A stretch of DNA of 64,000 nt from Deltaproteobacteria bacterium (GTDB lineage Bacteria > Myxococcota_A > UBA9160 > SMWR01). Made by a program: the position numbers and the translations under genes. Within the stretch, counting starts at the first letter, position 1. Every line of letters begins with the position of its first letter. Shown in pieces: positions 50,889 through 59,522 of this stretch. The notes below the pieces were generated by a model, which was not told the DNA's origin, did no database searches, and saw only the letters and a list, made by a program, of their open reading frames with translations. The DNA lies in assembly GCA_019310965.1 (NCBI GenBank), contig JAFDDG010000002.1, forward strand, positions 30,817 to 94,816, given 5' to 3'.

Positions 50889-53055
50889 ACGGCAACCAGT
50901 CCACGAAGATCGGCGAGCTCCAGGCGCGCTGCTCGGTCTCGCCGAGGCAGTCGTCGTCGACTTCGGTGCCGAGGCACGCGACGCCGTCGTAGTCGACAGC
51001 CTGGCTGGGCTCTTCGATAGCTCGCACGTAGTACACCGTGTCGCGATGAAACGTCTCGTACTCGGAGTCGCGAAAAGTCACGCGGCAGCCGGCTTCGTCC
51101 GGCGTGCAGGGCAGCACCTTCCAGGGGTCCTCGATGAGCGCGTCCAGCGACTCGCCCGGCGTCGACTGGGGGCGGATGCGCACGACCTCGACGCGCGTGA
51201 TGGCGCGGCGCCGGGTCGAGGGGTTGTCACACTCGCCACCGCACAGATAAGCGAGGCGCTCTTCGCCGAGAGCCTCTTCCGCCTCGGCCGGACAGCCCTC
51301 CTGTTGCTCGAAAGAGCCGAGAGCGCGCACCTGGAAGGCCGGGTTCCGGTCGGTCTCGAACTCGCTGCCCATGGGGAGGCGCCGACCCGTCGTGGGATCG
51401 ATGTGATCGAACCAGAGCAGAATCTTCGGACCGCTGGTGCCGTAGACCTCGCGGCGCGCCATGGCGTCCCAGACGGCACCGCGGTCGCGCCCCTCGGAGT
51501 GGGCCGCGATGAGGCCGCCCGTCAAGAAGAAGGAGGCCTGGCGCTCGGTCTCCATGAGGCCGAAGAAGCCAGCGGGGCTCGCGTCGCGATCGAAGGCCAC
51601 GGACTCGGGCTCCGGATCGGAGCTCGGCGCATTGCCGGCGAGCAGCGTGTTCTCGAACTCGCCGAAGCGCTGCTCGGTCATCTCGCGACGCCAGAACTCC
51701 TTGTAGCCGGTGCCGGGACGCGCCGAGTGATTGTCGCTCGACGCCATGAAGCCGAAGCGGAAACGCAGCGGGTCGCCCCCGGCATCGAAGTTCGATAGCG
51801 CCATCATGTACTGGGCGGAGCTCAGCGGCCGGTAGTTGAAGGCGGGCTGAAAGCAGTCTCGGCACTGGCCAGCGACGCTCCACTCTCCCGCCTGCTGCCC
51901 TGGCACGCTGAGAAAGCCGGAGACCCCGGCGTCAACATAATGCTGCCGCGCGGCGACGGCGCGCTCTTCGCAGACACTCGTCTCCTCGCCGTCCTCCGCG
52001 CAGCGCATCCGGATGATCTCACCGGCTCGCCAGCACGACGGCTCATAGCCGTGCCGCGGCTCGGGGCACGACGCGCTGCCGTCGGAGGCGAACTCCGCAT
52101 CCCGCCAGGCGCGATACTCCTCGGAGTTGCCGTGGCCGGAGTAGACCTCGACGAGTGTCTGCCGCTCGGGGTCGTGCATCTCTGGCGTGAGCTGCTTCTC
52201 CCAGCTCGAGCCCGGCGGCGTGTAGAAGCCCCAGGTGGTGCCGTGCGGAATCACCAGCGATGCGTGGCCTAGCGCATCGAGCTTGTCGAAGAGCTGCCGA
52301 GGAGTCGCCGCCCGCTCGATGCAATCCGTGTCGGACGCCGACGCGCAGTCGGGCGTATCGAGCAGCTCCTGGAAGTAGCGCGCCATGTCGAGCCCACCGC
52401 TGGTCGGCGCGAGCAGGGCGCCGAGGCCGAGGCCCCAGGCGCTCGGCACGTCGCCGGCCTCGGTGCCCGCCGGCGGCATCGCGGAGATCGGGCGCAGCGG
52501 GATGGCGCCATCAGCGAGATCGCGAAGGATGACGTTCTTATGGCCGTAGTGGTTGTCCGGCGTGTCGCCGACCTGCGTCCATTCCCAGCCCAGATAGGCG
52601 ACGCTGTCCGGATTCGCGGCGTCGCCCGCCACCTCGTTGCACGCCCGAACCGCCTCGACGGTCTCGTTCCAGCGTCGCGGGGTGAGCGCCTGGGCGTGGT
52701 CGTTGATCGACCAGAAGTCGAGCGCCGCGCAGTGCCGCGCAAAGTCGCAGGCATCCGAAACCGGATGCATGCCCTGCCCGCCCGTCAACGGGAGCGAAGC
52801 GAGAAAGGCGTCCGTCGAGAAGGTCGAGTGCACGTGCAGATCGCCGAAGAGAATCTGCTTGGGCTGCGAAACGCCGGCCAGGAAGGCGGCCTCGCGCTGC
52901 TGCGCGGCGCGCACCGCCACGCTGCGCGGCGTCACCTCCGGCGCCTGCGGCGCACCGGCGTGCCAGTCCTCCGCCAGCCGCCCCGTCCCCGCCAGCCAGA
53001 CCAGGCCTGTCAGGATCATCGCGAAAACCGCGATGCCGACCAGAATGCGCACCAT
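50887..53055 (-). CDS. DUF3604 family protein (PHP-like metal-dependent hydrolase)
   Basis: A 722-residue protein. An N-terminal membrane anchor or uncleaved signal (VGIAVFAMILTGLVWLAG) is followed by a DUF3604 domain. ILFGDLHVHSTFSTDAFLAS provides the D-x-H-x-H metal motif of PHP-type hydrolases, with FWSINDHAQALT and GFMASSDNHSARPG as further ligands. Several C-terminal cysteines (TPDCASASDTDC, GQCRDC, GECDNPSTR) suggest disulfides in the periplasm. Substrates are unproven; a phosphoesterase or hydrolase role is inferred. ATG at 53055. The gene ends 28 bases from the downstream lipoprotein start. Confidence 0.82.
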   Translation of the reverse strand: MVRILVGIAVFAMILTGLVWLAGTGRLAEDWHAGAPQAPEVTPRSVAVRAAQQREAAFLAGVSQPKQILFGDLHVHSTFSTDAFLASLPLTGGQGMHPVSDACDFARHCAALDFWSINDHAQALTPRRWNETVEAVRACNEVAGDAANPDSVAYLGWEWTQVGDTPDNHYGHKNVILRDLADGAIPLRPISAMPPAGTEAGDVPSAWGLGLGALLAPTSGGLDMARYFQELLDTPDCASASDTDCIERAATPRQLFDKLDALGHASLVIPHGTTWGFYTPPGSSWEKQLTPEMHDPERQTLVEVYSGHGNSEEYRAWRDAEFASDGSASCPEPRHGYEPSCWRAGEIIRMRCAEDGEETSVCEERAVAARQHYVDAGVSGFLSVPGQQAGEWSVAGQCRDCFQPAFNYRPLSSAQYMMALSNFDAGGDPLRFRFGFMASSDNHSARPGTGYKEFWRREMTEQRFGEFENTLLAGNAPSSDPEPESVAFDRDASPAGFFGLMETERQASFFLTGGLIAAHSEGRDRGAVWDAMARREVYGTSGPKILLWFDHIDPTTGRRLPMGSEFETDRNPAFQVRALGSFEQQEGCPAEAEEALGEERLAYLCGGECDNPSTRRRAITRVEVVRIRPQSTPGESLDALIEDPWKVLPCTPDEAGCRVTFRDSEYETFHRDTVYYVRAIEEPSQAVDYDGVACLGTEVDDDCLGETEQRAWSSPIFVDWLP

Positions 53056-53069
53056 GCTGGACCCTCCGA

Positions 53070-53852
53070 CTAACGACCGCGATACTCGGGCTCGCGTTCA
53101 TCAGCACGCGCGGCCCTCATCTCGGCGTAATCATGTGATTGGAACACCATCGATTGCGTCACCGCCTCGTCCCGCATGCTGCTGTGCACCAACGGGTCGA
53201 CCATGCGGCTGAGGTTGCGGCGAAACATCTTCACCGTGAAAGGCGGAGCCTTGGCAATGGCGCGAGCCATTTCGAGAACCGTCTCATCGAGGGCGTCGTC
53301 GGCCACCACCCGCGAGACGATACCATGCGCCAGCGCCTCTGCGGCAGGCATGATGCGGCCGGTCAGGGCAAGATCCGCCACCAGCCCGTGCCCCGCCATC
53401 TGCACCAGCCGCGCGGTGCCACCGGTATCGGGCAACACGCCGTGCATCACCTCCGGCAGCCGCATCTTCGCACTCTCCCCTGCAACGCGGATGTCGCAGA
53501 GCAGCGATCGCTCGAACGAGCCGCCGATCACCCAGCCCTTGAGCGCACAGATGATCGGCGCCTGGATCGTGAAGAACCCCTGCGTACCGCGGTGGCCCCG
53601 CTCGATGAACTCGAGATCGCTGATGCCACCCGGGCGGCCGCCCAGCTCCGTCAGGTCGCGACCCGACGAGAACGACTCGCCATTGCCGCGCCAGATGACA
53701 GCGCGCACGTCGTCCCGTGCCTGGATCTCCCGCAGCGCTTCCCACAGTCGCGCGTCCATCTCGTTGTTGGCCGCGTTGTGCTTGTCGGGACGGTTGTTGC
53801 TCAGGATCGCAACGTGGCCATCGATCTCGAGCGTGATCGTGTCGCTGCTCAT
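53070..53852 (-). CDS. Enoyl-CoA hydratase/isomerase family protein
   Basis: A 260-residue crotonase. LSNNRPDKHNAANNEMDARL, WRGNGESFSSGRDLTELGGR and GWVIGGSFERSLLCDIRVAG give the oxyanion hole; MRLPEVMHGVLPDTGGTARL carries a glutamate at the usual first catalytic position. It is followed, in the same direction, by the DUF3604 gene, and it lies downstream of a second crotonase gene with a 41-base gap. Start at ATG 53852 with GGAGA upstream. Probably involved in beta-oxidation of a steroid or fatty acid. Confidence 0.84.
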   Translation of the reverse strand: MSSDTITLEIDGHVAILSNNRPDKHNAANNEMDARLWEALREIQARDDVRAVIWRGNGESFSSGRDLTELGGRPGGISDLEFIERGHRGTQGFFTIQAPIICALKGWVIGGSFERSLLCDIRVAGESAKMRLPEVMHGVLPDTGGTARLVQMAGHGLVADLALTGRIMPAAEALAHGIVSRVVADDALDETVLEMARAIAKAPPFTVKMFRRNLSRMVDPLVHSSMRDEAVTQSMVFQSHDYAEMRAARADEREPEYRGR

Positions 53853-53893
53853 GGCGATCTCCATTTGCTGTACAAGGAAGTCGAGAGAAGGCG

Positions 53894-54709
53894 CTATTTC
53901 CCCTTGAACTCGGGAGCGCGCTTCTCCTGGAAGGCCTTCACGGCCTCCAGGTAGTCGTCGGTCTGCGCCCCCCGCACCATGCGCTCGCACTCGATGTCCA
54001 GAAGCGCCGGCAGGCCGTCTGTGAGCGCGCGGTTCAGATTGTCCTTCATGTAGCGCAATGCGATGGGAGGACCCGCAGCGATGCGCCCGGCCAACGCCAG
54101 CGCCTCCCGCTCGAGATCGGCGTCCGGGACCACGCGATTCACGAGCCCGAGCCGCGCGCACTCGGCGGCATCGACGCGCTCCCCCGTGAAATAGAGCTCG
54201 CGGGCCTTGGCCGTGCCTACGAGATGCGTCATGAACCAGCTGCCGCCGTAATCGCCAGAAAGTCCGAGCCGAGCGTAAGATGTGGTGACGAACGCACTTT
54301 GCGCCATGATGCGCAGATCGCAGGCCAGTGCGATCGAGAGCCCGGCACCCGCGGCCGGGCCTGCCAGCGCGGCCACCACCGGCTTCTCCAAACGGTGGAT
54401 GGCTTCGGGAAGAGAATGCTCCCAGCGCAGGATGCGCTTGCGCTCTTCCGGCGACGGAGGCTTGCCTTCTCGGGCCATTCCCTTCGTGTCTCCGCCCGAG
54501 CAGAACGCGCCACCGGCTCCGGCCAGGAGCACGCATCCGACGTCCGGGTCGGCGCCGAGCCGCGGCATCCACTCGACCAGCGCGGCCTTCATGTCCCCGG
54601 TGAGCGCGTTGCGCGCCTCGGGACGATTCAGCGTCACGATGCCCACACGCTCGTCGACGCGACACAGGAGCTCATCGCATCCGGTATCGATGTTGCGGAC
54701 TTCGCTCAC
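53894..54709 (-). CDS. Enoyl-CoA hydratase
   Basis: A 271-residue crotonase (276 if started at the ATG at 54724). IVTLNRPEARNALTGDMKAA, AGAGGAFCSGGDTKGMAREG and GPAAGAGLSIALACDLRIMA supply the oxyanion hole and acyl-CoA contacts. YARLGLSGDYGGSWFMTHLV shows an aspartate where many hydratases have glutamate, seen in a subgroup of long-chain and steroid-associated crotonases. The GTG at 54709 is preferred because GAGG lies upstream. It is divergent from the dienoyl-CoA-reductase-like SDR with a 59-base region that may contain both promoters. Confidence 0.82.
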   Translation of the reverse strand: MSEVRNIDTGCDELLCRVDERVGIVTLNRPEARNALTGDMKAALVEWMPRLGADPDVGCVLLAGAGGAFCSGGDTKGMAREGKPPSPEERKRILRWEHSLPEAIHRLEKPVVAALAGPAAGAGLSIALACDLRIMAQSAFVTTSYARLGLSGDYGGSWFMTHLVGTAKARELYFTGERVDAAECARLGLVNRVVPDADLEREALALAGRIAAGPPIALRYMKDNLNRALTDGLPALLDIECERMVRGAQTDDYLEAVKAFQEKRAPEFKGK

Positions 54710-54768
54710 GGGACCTCGGACCATAGAGTATCATCCGCCTCCGTCGCACCGACGAGGAGAGCCGAAAC

Positions 54769-55638
54769 ATGGGCTTGCCCGAGCCGCCGCCCTTGGGAAC
54801 CAGCGCGCTTCCGCCCGGAACGTTCGACGGACAGACGGTCGTGGTGACCGGCGGGGGCACCGGACTCGGCAAAGCCATCGCAGCCGAATTCGCGCGCCTG
54901 GGCGCCTTCGTCGGCATTCTGAGCCGCAAGGAAGAGCACCGTGCGGCAGGCGTCGCTGCCGTGAAGGAGGCCGGAGGCGAGGCCATTGCGGCCGGCTGCG
55001 ACATCCGCGACCCAGAGCAGATCGCCGCGGCTTTCGACGCTGTCGAGAAGGCCGCCGACCTGCCGGCCACGCTGGTGAACAACGCCGCCGGAAACTTCCC
55101 GGTCCCGGCCGAGGATATGAGCCCCAACGCATGGCGCAGCGTCGTCGACATCGTGCTGAACGGCACCTTCAACTGCTCACGCGAATTTGCTAGGCGGCAC
55201 ATCGCGGCAGGAGCGCCCGGCTCGATCATCAACGTCGGAGCGTCCTACGCCTGGACCGGCGGTCCGGGCTTCGCCCACTCGGCGGCCGCCAAGGCCGGCG
55301 TGAAGAACATGGTCGAGACGCTTGCGGTCGAGTGGGCACCCTACGGCATCCGCCTGAACGGACTCGTGCCGGGCCTCTTTCCGCATGCCGACGAGACCGA
55401 GGACATCAAGGGCGTACCGGAGCGCGGCCAGGGCGAGAACAGCCGCGCCCCCGCCGGCCGCGTAGGGCTCCCGCGCGAGCTCGGCTGGGCTGCAACCTAC
55501 CTGGCCTCGCCATACGCCGCCTACATCACCGGCTGCTCGTTGGTCGTCGACGGCGCCAACTGGCAGCGCCGCGCCATGCTCCAACCCGCGTTCGAGCCGA
55601 TCCGAGAGCAGCTGGACCGGGGACCCTTCGAACTCTGA
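54769..55638 (+). CDS. 2,4-dienoyl-CoA-reductase-like SDR
   Basis: A 289-residue SDR with VVVTGGGTGLGKAIAAEFAR and LVNNAAGNFPVPAEDMS, as in peroxisomal 2,4-dienoyl-CoA reductases. The usual YxxxK reads HSAAAKAG, with lysine but no tyrosine, which is typical of that enzyme group and not a defect. GLVPGLFPHADETEDIKGVP extends the C-terminus. It would reduce dienoyl-CoA formed when double bonds of side chains or fatty acids are processed. ATG at 54769 with GAGGAGAG upstream. It is convergent with the ChsH1-like gene. Confidence 0.85.
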   Translation: MGLPEPPPLGTSALPPGTFDGQTVVVTGGGTGLGKAIAAEFARLGAFVGILSRKEEHRAAGVAAVKEAGGEAIAAGCDIRDPEQIAAAFDAVEKAADLPATLVNNAAGNFPVPAEDMSPNAWRSVVDIVLNGTFNCSREFARRHIAAGAPGSIINVGASYAWTGGPGFAHSAAAKAGVKNMVETLAVEWAPYGIRLNGLVPGLFPHADETEDIKGVPERGQGENSRAPAGRVGLPRELGWAATYLASPYAAYITGCSLVVDGANWQRRAMLQPAFEPIREQLDRGPFEL

Positions 55639-55656
55639 GCGCGGCCGGCGGGAGCG

Positions 55657-55687
55657 GCGAAGCGGGAGCGGGGGCGCCCCTCTTCGC
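55657..55687. terminator. Hairpin between convergent SDR and chsH1 genes
   Basis: GCGAAG at 55657-55662 pairs with CTTCGC at 55682-55687, and GGGGCGCCCC at 55671-55680 can form an inner stem. It is located in the 49-base gap between two stop codons, so it can serve both directions, though there is no T-run. Confidence 0.35.
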
Positions 55688-56182
55688 TCAGTGCTGAGCC
55701 GGCTGGGGCTTCCACTGGTCGCCCTTGCGCTGCCACGGGTTGTCGCCCTCGGTCGCCGGAAGCGCAACGCGCGCGGTACACAATGTGGTCACCCGACCGC
55801 CGGTGGTGAGGGTGAGCGCGACCTCCGCCCAGGCACAGCCGGCCTCGTCGGTGTCGACGCCCGTCACGACGCCGGTGAAAACCATGGTCTCGCCGGGAAA
55901 CACGCTGTCCTTCATGCGGAAGCGGATCCAGCCCAGGCGGCCGTAGGGTCCGGTCCAGTCGGTCACGTACTTCTCGAACCACGCCGCGAGGTTCGGCGTA
56001 TTCATGAAGATGTCGCGCACGCCGTTGTTCTCGGTCGCAAACTTGTAGTCGTGATGCTGCGGTCGCCAGTCACGAGCGGCCATGGCGCCGAGCACGATGG
56101 TCACGGGCTTCACGTCGATCGCGAGTTCCGGCAGCTCCGACCCGGGCTTCACCTGATCCACGGTGAGTATCTGATACGCCAT
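55688..56182 (-). CDS. chsH1: ChsH1-like MaoC hydratase subunit
   Basis: A 164-residue hot-dog-fold protein. ARDWRPQHHDYKFATENNGV, RDIFMNTPNLAAWFEKYVTD and WTGPYGRLGWIRFRM match mycobacterial ChsH1 closely as recalled (A-x-RD-F-x-x-VHHD ... KDIFVN ... YVTDWAGP). ChsH1 is the catalytic partner of ChsH2 in a hydratase for the C22 sterol side-chain enoyl-CoA, just before aldol cleavage by Ltp2. The conserved Asp/His pair of HHD is present. ATG at 56182, 3 bases after the neighbouring subunit gene. Confidence 0.85.
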   Translation of the reverse strand: MAYQILTVDQVKPGSELPELAIDVKPVTIVLGAMAARDWRPQHHDYKFATENNGVRDIFMNTPNLAAWFEKYVTDWTGPYGRLGWIRFRMKDSVFPGETMVFTGVVTGVDTDEAGCAWAEVALTLTTGGRVTTLCTARVALPATEGDNPWQRKGDQWKPQPAQH

Positions 56183-56185
56183 TGT

Positions 56186-56692
56186 CTAGTCCCTCCGGTA
56201 GCCGTAGCCGGTGTAGCTGTCGGTTCCGACCCATTCGCCGCGCTGGTTCACGTATTCGACATCGATGTCCCAGAAACGGCCGGTGCCGAGCTTGGTCTTC
56301 TTCTCCCCGCTACAGGAGCGCAGGGTCTGCCAGGTGCGCAGCCTGTCGCCCGGGCGCACGGGCTCGCCGAAGGTCACGGTGTTGTCACTCATCACCGCCT
56401 CGGGAAGATCGAAGATTGCCTTCAAGTCGAAGTGCACCTGGAGCGGCAACACCTGCTCCTCGCGCTTCGGCGCCCAATGGTGTGGACGGAACCACACCGA
56501 GATCATCGAGGGCAGCGCGATGAAGCCATCCGTGATCTCGTTGGCGGCCTTCTCCTCCCAGTAGATGGGATTGGCGTTCTCCGTCGACGAGCAGGTCGTG
56601 AAGATGTAGCCGCGCTCGACATCGAACTCGCCTTCCTGCTCGTAACGCTTCTGGCCGATCCATCCCTGAACCTCGGCCGGCAAATCGGACAT
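56186..56692 (-). CDS. ChsH2-type N-terminal MaoC subunit (without DUF35)
   Basis: A 168-residue protein. IFTTCSSTENANPIYWEEKA and MISVWFRPHHWAPKREE are typical of the FAS1-type N-terminal MaoC-like domain that pairs with ChsH1. In Mycobacterium, ChsH2 also carries a C-terminal DUF35 domain; here that domain is absent and a separate DUF35 gene lies near the Ltp2 gene at 60728. This looks like a split ChsH2. ATG at 56692. Adjacent gene pairs of this type form heteromeric hydratases. Confidence 0.8.
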   Translation of the reverse strand: MSDLPAEVQGWIGQKRYEQEGEFDVERGYIFTTCSSTENANPIYWEEKAANEITDGFIALPSMISVWFRPHHWAPKREEQVLPLQVHFDLKAIFDLPEAVMSDNTVTFGEPVRPGDRLRTWQTLRSCSGEKKTKLGTGRFWDIDVEYVNQRGEWVGTDSYTGYGYRRD

Positions 56693-56708
56693 GGACTCCT
56701 CCTCCGGG

Positions 56709-57878
56709 TCAGGCGACGATGCCCGCGCCCTTCAACTTCTCGAATTCCTCTGCCGGGAAGCCCACCTCCCGGAGCAACTCTTCCGTGTCGGTCTCCGACG
56801 ATGGTCTCACGGCGACGGGCTCGTCCACCGGGTTCATGCCCGCCAGCACCGGCGCCACCTGCCTGAAGACCCCGTGCTCGGGATGGCGCGCTTGCGAGAA
56901 TGCGCCGCGCTGCTCGAGATGCGGGTCATTCGCGATCTCGGGCATGCTCAGCACCGGAGCGACGCAGCAGTCTCCGGGCCCGAGTTCCGCAGCCCACTCG
57001 TCGCGCTCCCGCTTGCCAAAGGCCGTACGGAAATCATGCCGGATCTCTTCCTGCGCAGCGTCGTCGAACTGGTGCGCAATCCACTTCTCGCAGCCGAGGG
57101 CTTTGCACAGGTTCGCATAGAAGGCGGACTCGATGGCACCGACGGAGAGCCATTTCCCATCCCCGGCCTGGTAGATATCGTAACACGCATAACGTCCGGT
57201 GAGGATGTCGTAGCCCGGGCCGGGCTCGTCGCCCGTCGCCAGATGCGCGTCGATGTTGAGAGACGTCAGCGAGAGCACGCCCTCGGCGACCGAGACGTCG
57301 AGGTACTCGCCGTCGCCCGTCTGGGCGCGGCGCAGCAGCGCCGCCATGATGGCGATCGTCGCGTGCATGCCGCCGGCCGCGCTATCCGCCACGGTGGCAC
57401 CGGGAAGCGCCGGACCGCCGTCTCCGCGTCGGCCCGCGCAGTGCAGATAGCCGCCGACCGCGAGGTAGTTGATGTCGTGGCCGGCCCAGGTCTTCATCGG
57501 CCCGTCCTGGCCATAGCCGCTGGTGGAGCAGTAGATGATGCCCTCGTTCACCCGCCGCACTTCGTCGTAACCGATCCCGAGCCGCGCCACGACGCCGGGC
57601 CGGAAGCTCTCGATCACGACGTCGGACTGCTCCGCGAGCCGCATGAAGACCGCCTTGCCCTCCTCGGCTTTCAGGTCGAGCCGCACACGCTTCATGAAGC
57701 GCGAACCGCCGTAGGCGTGAAAGTTCGGGTCCACCTGCACTCCGGCCTTGCGCGGCGGAGCGCCCACTTTGATGACCCGCGCACCGTAGTCGGCCAGCAG
57801 GCGGGTGCAGCGCGCGGCGGGCCCCACGGTCGCCAGATCGAGCACGGTCACGCCACGAAGTGCGGGGGGAGCGGACAA
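56709..57878 (-). CDS. Alpha-methylacyl-CoA racemase (CaiB/BaiF family)
   Basis: A 389-residue family III CoA-transferase-fold protein. The histidine in WAGHDINYLAVGGYLHCAGR and the aspartate in VADSAAGGMHATIAI match the His/Asp acid-base pair of AMACR/MCR; plain CoA transferases lack this set. AMACR epimerises 2-methyl acyl-CoA, needed to make 25S steroid acids suitable for side-chain beta-oxidation. The start is a TTG at 57878 (no ATG fits), preceded by a region with an operator at 57932. It is divergent from a CaiB gene and co-directional with chsH1/chsH2. Confidence 0.85.
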   Translation of the reverse strand: MSAPPALRGVTVLDLATVGPAARCTRLLADYGARVIKVGAPPRKAGVQVDPNFHAYGGSRFMKRVRLDLKAEEGKAVFMRLAEQSDVVIESFRPGVVARLGIGYDEVRRVNEGIIYCSTSGYGQDGPMKTWAGHDINYLAVGGYLHCAGRRGDGGPALPGATVADSAAGGMHATIAIMAALLRRAQTGDGEYLDVSVAEGVLSLTSLNIDAHLATGDEPGPGYDILTGRYACYDIYQAGDGKWLSVGAIESAFYANLCKALGCEKWIAHQFDDAAQEEIRHDFRTAFGKRERDEWAAELGPGDCCVAPVLSMPEIANDPHLEQRGAFSQARHPEHGVFRQVAPVLAGMNPVDEPVAVRPSSETDTEELLREVGFPAEEFEKLKGAGIVA

Positions 57879-57931
57879 GTCGCTGTTTCCCAGGATGTTG
57901 GGACCGGCCTAGGCCGACCGATTGAAATACG

Positions 57932-57944
57932 AGACGCAGCGTAT
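57932..57944. promoter_or_regulatory. Operator copy AGACG-CAG-CGTAT
   Basis: It matches ATACG-N3-CGTAT with one mismatch in the left arm; an outer ATACG at 57927-57931 adds a second half-site. TAGGAT on the minus strand (57948-57943) is the likely -10 of the racemase gene, so the operator overlaps it. Confidence 0.5.
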
Positions 57945-58032
57945 CCTAATTGTGCCGCGGCTGTCAAAATGCCGCGACACGCCGCAGCCGAGCGGGCGGC
58001 CGCGGCGCGCCCGCACTCCCGCGGCAATTTCG

Positions 58033-58045
58033 ATACGCAGCGTAT
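58033..58045. promoter_or_regulatory. Operator palindrome ATACG-CAG-CGTAT
   Basis: A perfect copy, overlapping TATAGT (58043-58048), the probable -10 of the plus-strand CaiB gene. With the copy at 57932 it gives each of the two divergent genes its own site. Confidence 0.6.
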
Positions 58046-58093
58046 AGTATCTGCTGCCCGCGGCAGCGGCCGCGATGCAGGAGGCAAACTGGC

Positions 58094-59344
58094 GTGCGCA
58101 TCGGAAACACCCTCCCGGCGGCCGACCCGGCCGTGCGACGCCCCCTCGAGGGCCTGCGCATCCTGGCCCTCGAGCAGATGCAGGCGCTGCCGTTCGCCAC
58201 CCAGCTGCTGGCGTACCTGGGGGCGGACGTGACCAAGGTCGAGCATCCGGAGCACGGCGACACGGGTCGCGGTGCCACCCCGCGCGTCGTCGACCACACC
58301 GGACGCGAGGTCGGAGCCACCTACCTGCGCAACAACCTCGGCAAGCGCAGCGTCGGCATCGACCTCAAGAGCGAAGCCGGCCGCGACCTCGTCCTGCGCA
58401 TGGCGTCCCACTTCGACGTGGTGGCGGAGAACTTCAAGGCCGGCAGCCTCGACGCGTTGGGGCTCGGCTACGCGGACGTCCACGCGCTGGCACCCCGGGT
58501 CATCTACGCGTCGATCTCGGGCTTCGGCAACCTGCGCCCTTCACCCTACAAGCGCTGGCCGGCCTACGGACCGATCGCCGAAGCGATGGGAGGCCTGCTC
58601 GAGCCGAACCGCAAGGGCGACGACCCGCCGGGCGTCGTACCGGCCCAGGGCCTCGGCGACAATGCCACCGCCCTCTACTGCATCATCGGCATTCTCTCGG
58701 CCCTGCGCCAACGCGACCAGACCGGCAAGGGCCAGCACGTCGACGTCGCCATGTACGACAGCATGATCGCGATGGCGGACATGACACCGCAGCTGCACTC
58801 GCTCGGCGCGGACGCGAGCCACGCGGCGGCCGGGCGCACCGCCATCGTGGGAGCCTTCCGCGCCCGGGACGGCTACTTCGTGATCGCCGTCTTCCGCGAG
58901 CACCACTTCGAGAGACTCGCGAAATCCATCGGCAAGCCCGAGTGGGTGGGCAGCCCCGAGTTCGCCACCCGCGACGACTGGGCGCGCAACATCGAGCCGA
59001 TCGTACGTCCCGCCATCGAAGCCTGGGCCCGCGACAAGACCAAGCTCGAGGCGGCGCGCCTGTTCGCCGAGCAGGGCATCGCGGCTGGACCTTCGAACAC
59101 GGGACGGGATCTCGTCGACGACCCGCACGTGGCAGCCCACGACATGCTGATCGAGGTGCCCATCCCCGATCGCGAGCCGATGCTGCTCGCCGGCAATCCG
59201 ATCAAGCTCTCCAGCACACCGGAAGGGCTCGTGCGCAGCTTCCCCGGGCTCGGCGAGCATACCGACGAGGTTCTGCGCGAGGTTCTGGCACTCAGCGACG
59301 ACGAGATCTCGGAATTGCACAGCACGGGCGTCATCGGCCCCTGA
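58094..59344 (+). CDS. CaiB/BaiF family CoA transferase
   Basis: A 416-residue family III CoA transferase. PLEGLRILALEQMQALPFAT, YLGADVTKVEHPEHGDTGRG and NNLGKRSVGIDLKSEAGRDL begin the fold, and GKGQHVDVAMYDSMIAMADM follows the central domain; the AMACR histidine and aspartate set is not evident. It would transfer CoA from a thioester to another acid, saving ATP during cycling of side-chain acids. The start is GTG at 58094 with AGGAGG upstream. It is divergent from the racemase and under an operator copy. Confidence 0.84.
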   Translation: MRIGNTLPAADPAVRRPLEGLRILALEQMQALPFATQLLAYLGADVTKVEHPEHGDTGRGATPRVVDHTGREVGATYLRNNLGKRSVGIDLKSEAGRDLVLRMASHFDVVAENFKAGSLDALGLGYADVHALAPRVIYASISGFGNLRPSPYKRWPAYGPIAEAMGGLLEPNRKGDDPPGVVPAQGLGDNATALYCIIGILSALRQRDQTGKGQHVDVAMYDSMIAMADMTPQLHSLGADASHAAAGRTAIVGAFRARDGYFVIAVFREHHFERLAKSIGKPEWVGSPEFATRDDWARNIEPIVRPAIEAWARDKTKLEAARLFAEQGIAAGPSNTGRDLVDDPHVAAHDMLIEVPIPDREPMLLAGNPIKLSSTPEGLVRSFPGLGEHTDEVLREVLALSDDEISELHSTGVIGP

Positions 59345-59353
59345 TCGCGCGAC

Positions 59354-59500
59354 TCAGGGCGGATCGAGGCGCAGCCGCCGGCCCTCGATCTCAATTTCCG
59401 GATAACGAGGCTCCACGGTCTCGAACGCTCCGGAGCCGACTGCCGCGGCCATCACTCGCAGCTCGGTCACGCCTATGGCTTCACGCGAGCACGCGAGCAT
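59354..59500 (-). CDS. Possible 48-codon ORF downstream of the Ltp2-like gene
   Basis: A small frame with ATG at 59500 and coding-like composition (ITELRV-type start, then FETVEPRYPEIEIEGRRLRL). It follows the Ltp2-like gene on the same strand but has no obvious ribosome site. It may be a short peptide, the remnant of a longer gene, or chance. No other feature was seen in the 178-base gap. Confidence 0.25.
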   Translation of the reverse strand: MLACSREAIGVTELRVMAAAVGSGAFETVEPRYPEIEIEGRRLRLDPP

Positions 59501-59522
59501 GGCCCCCCGAAGTCAGGTCGCT

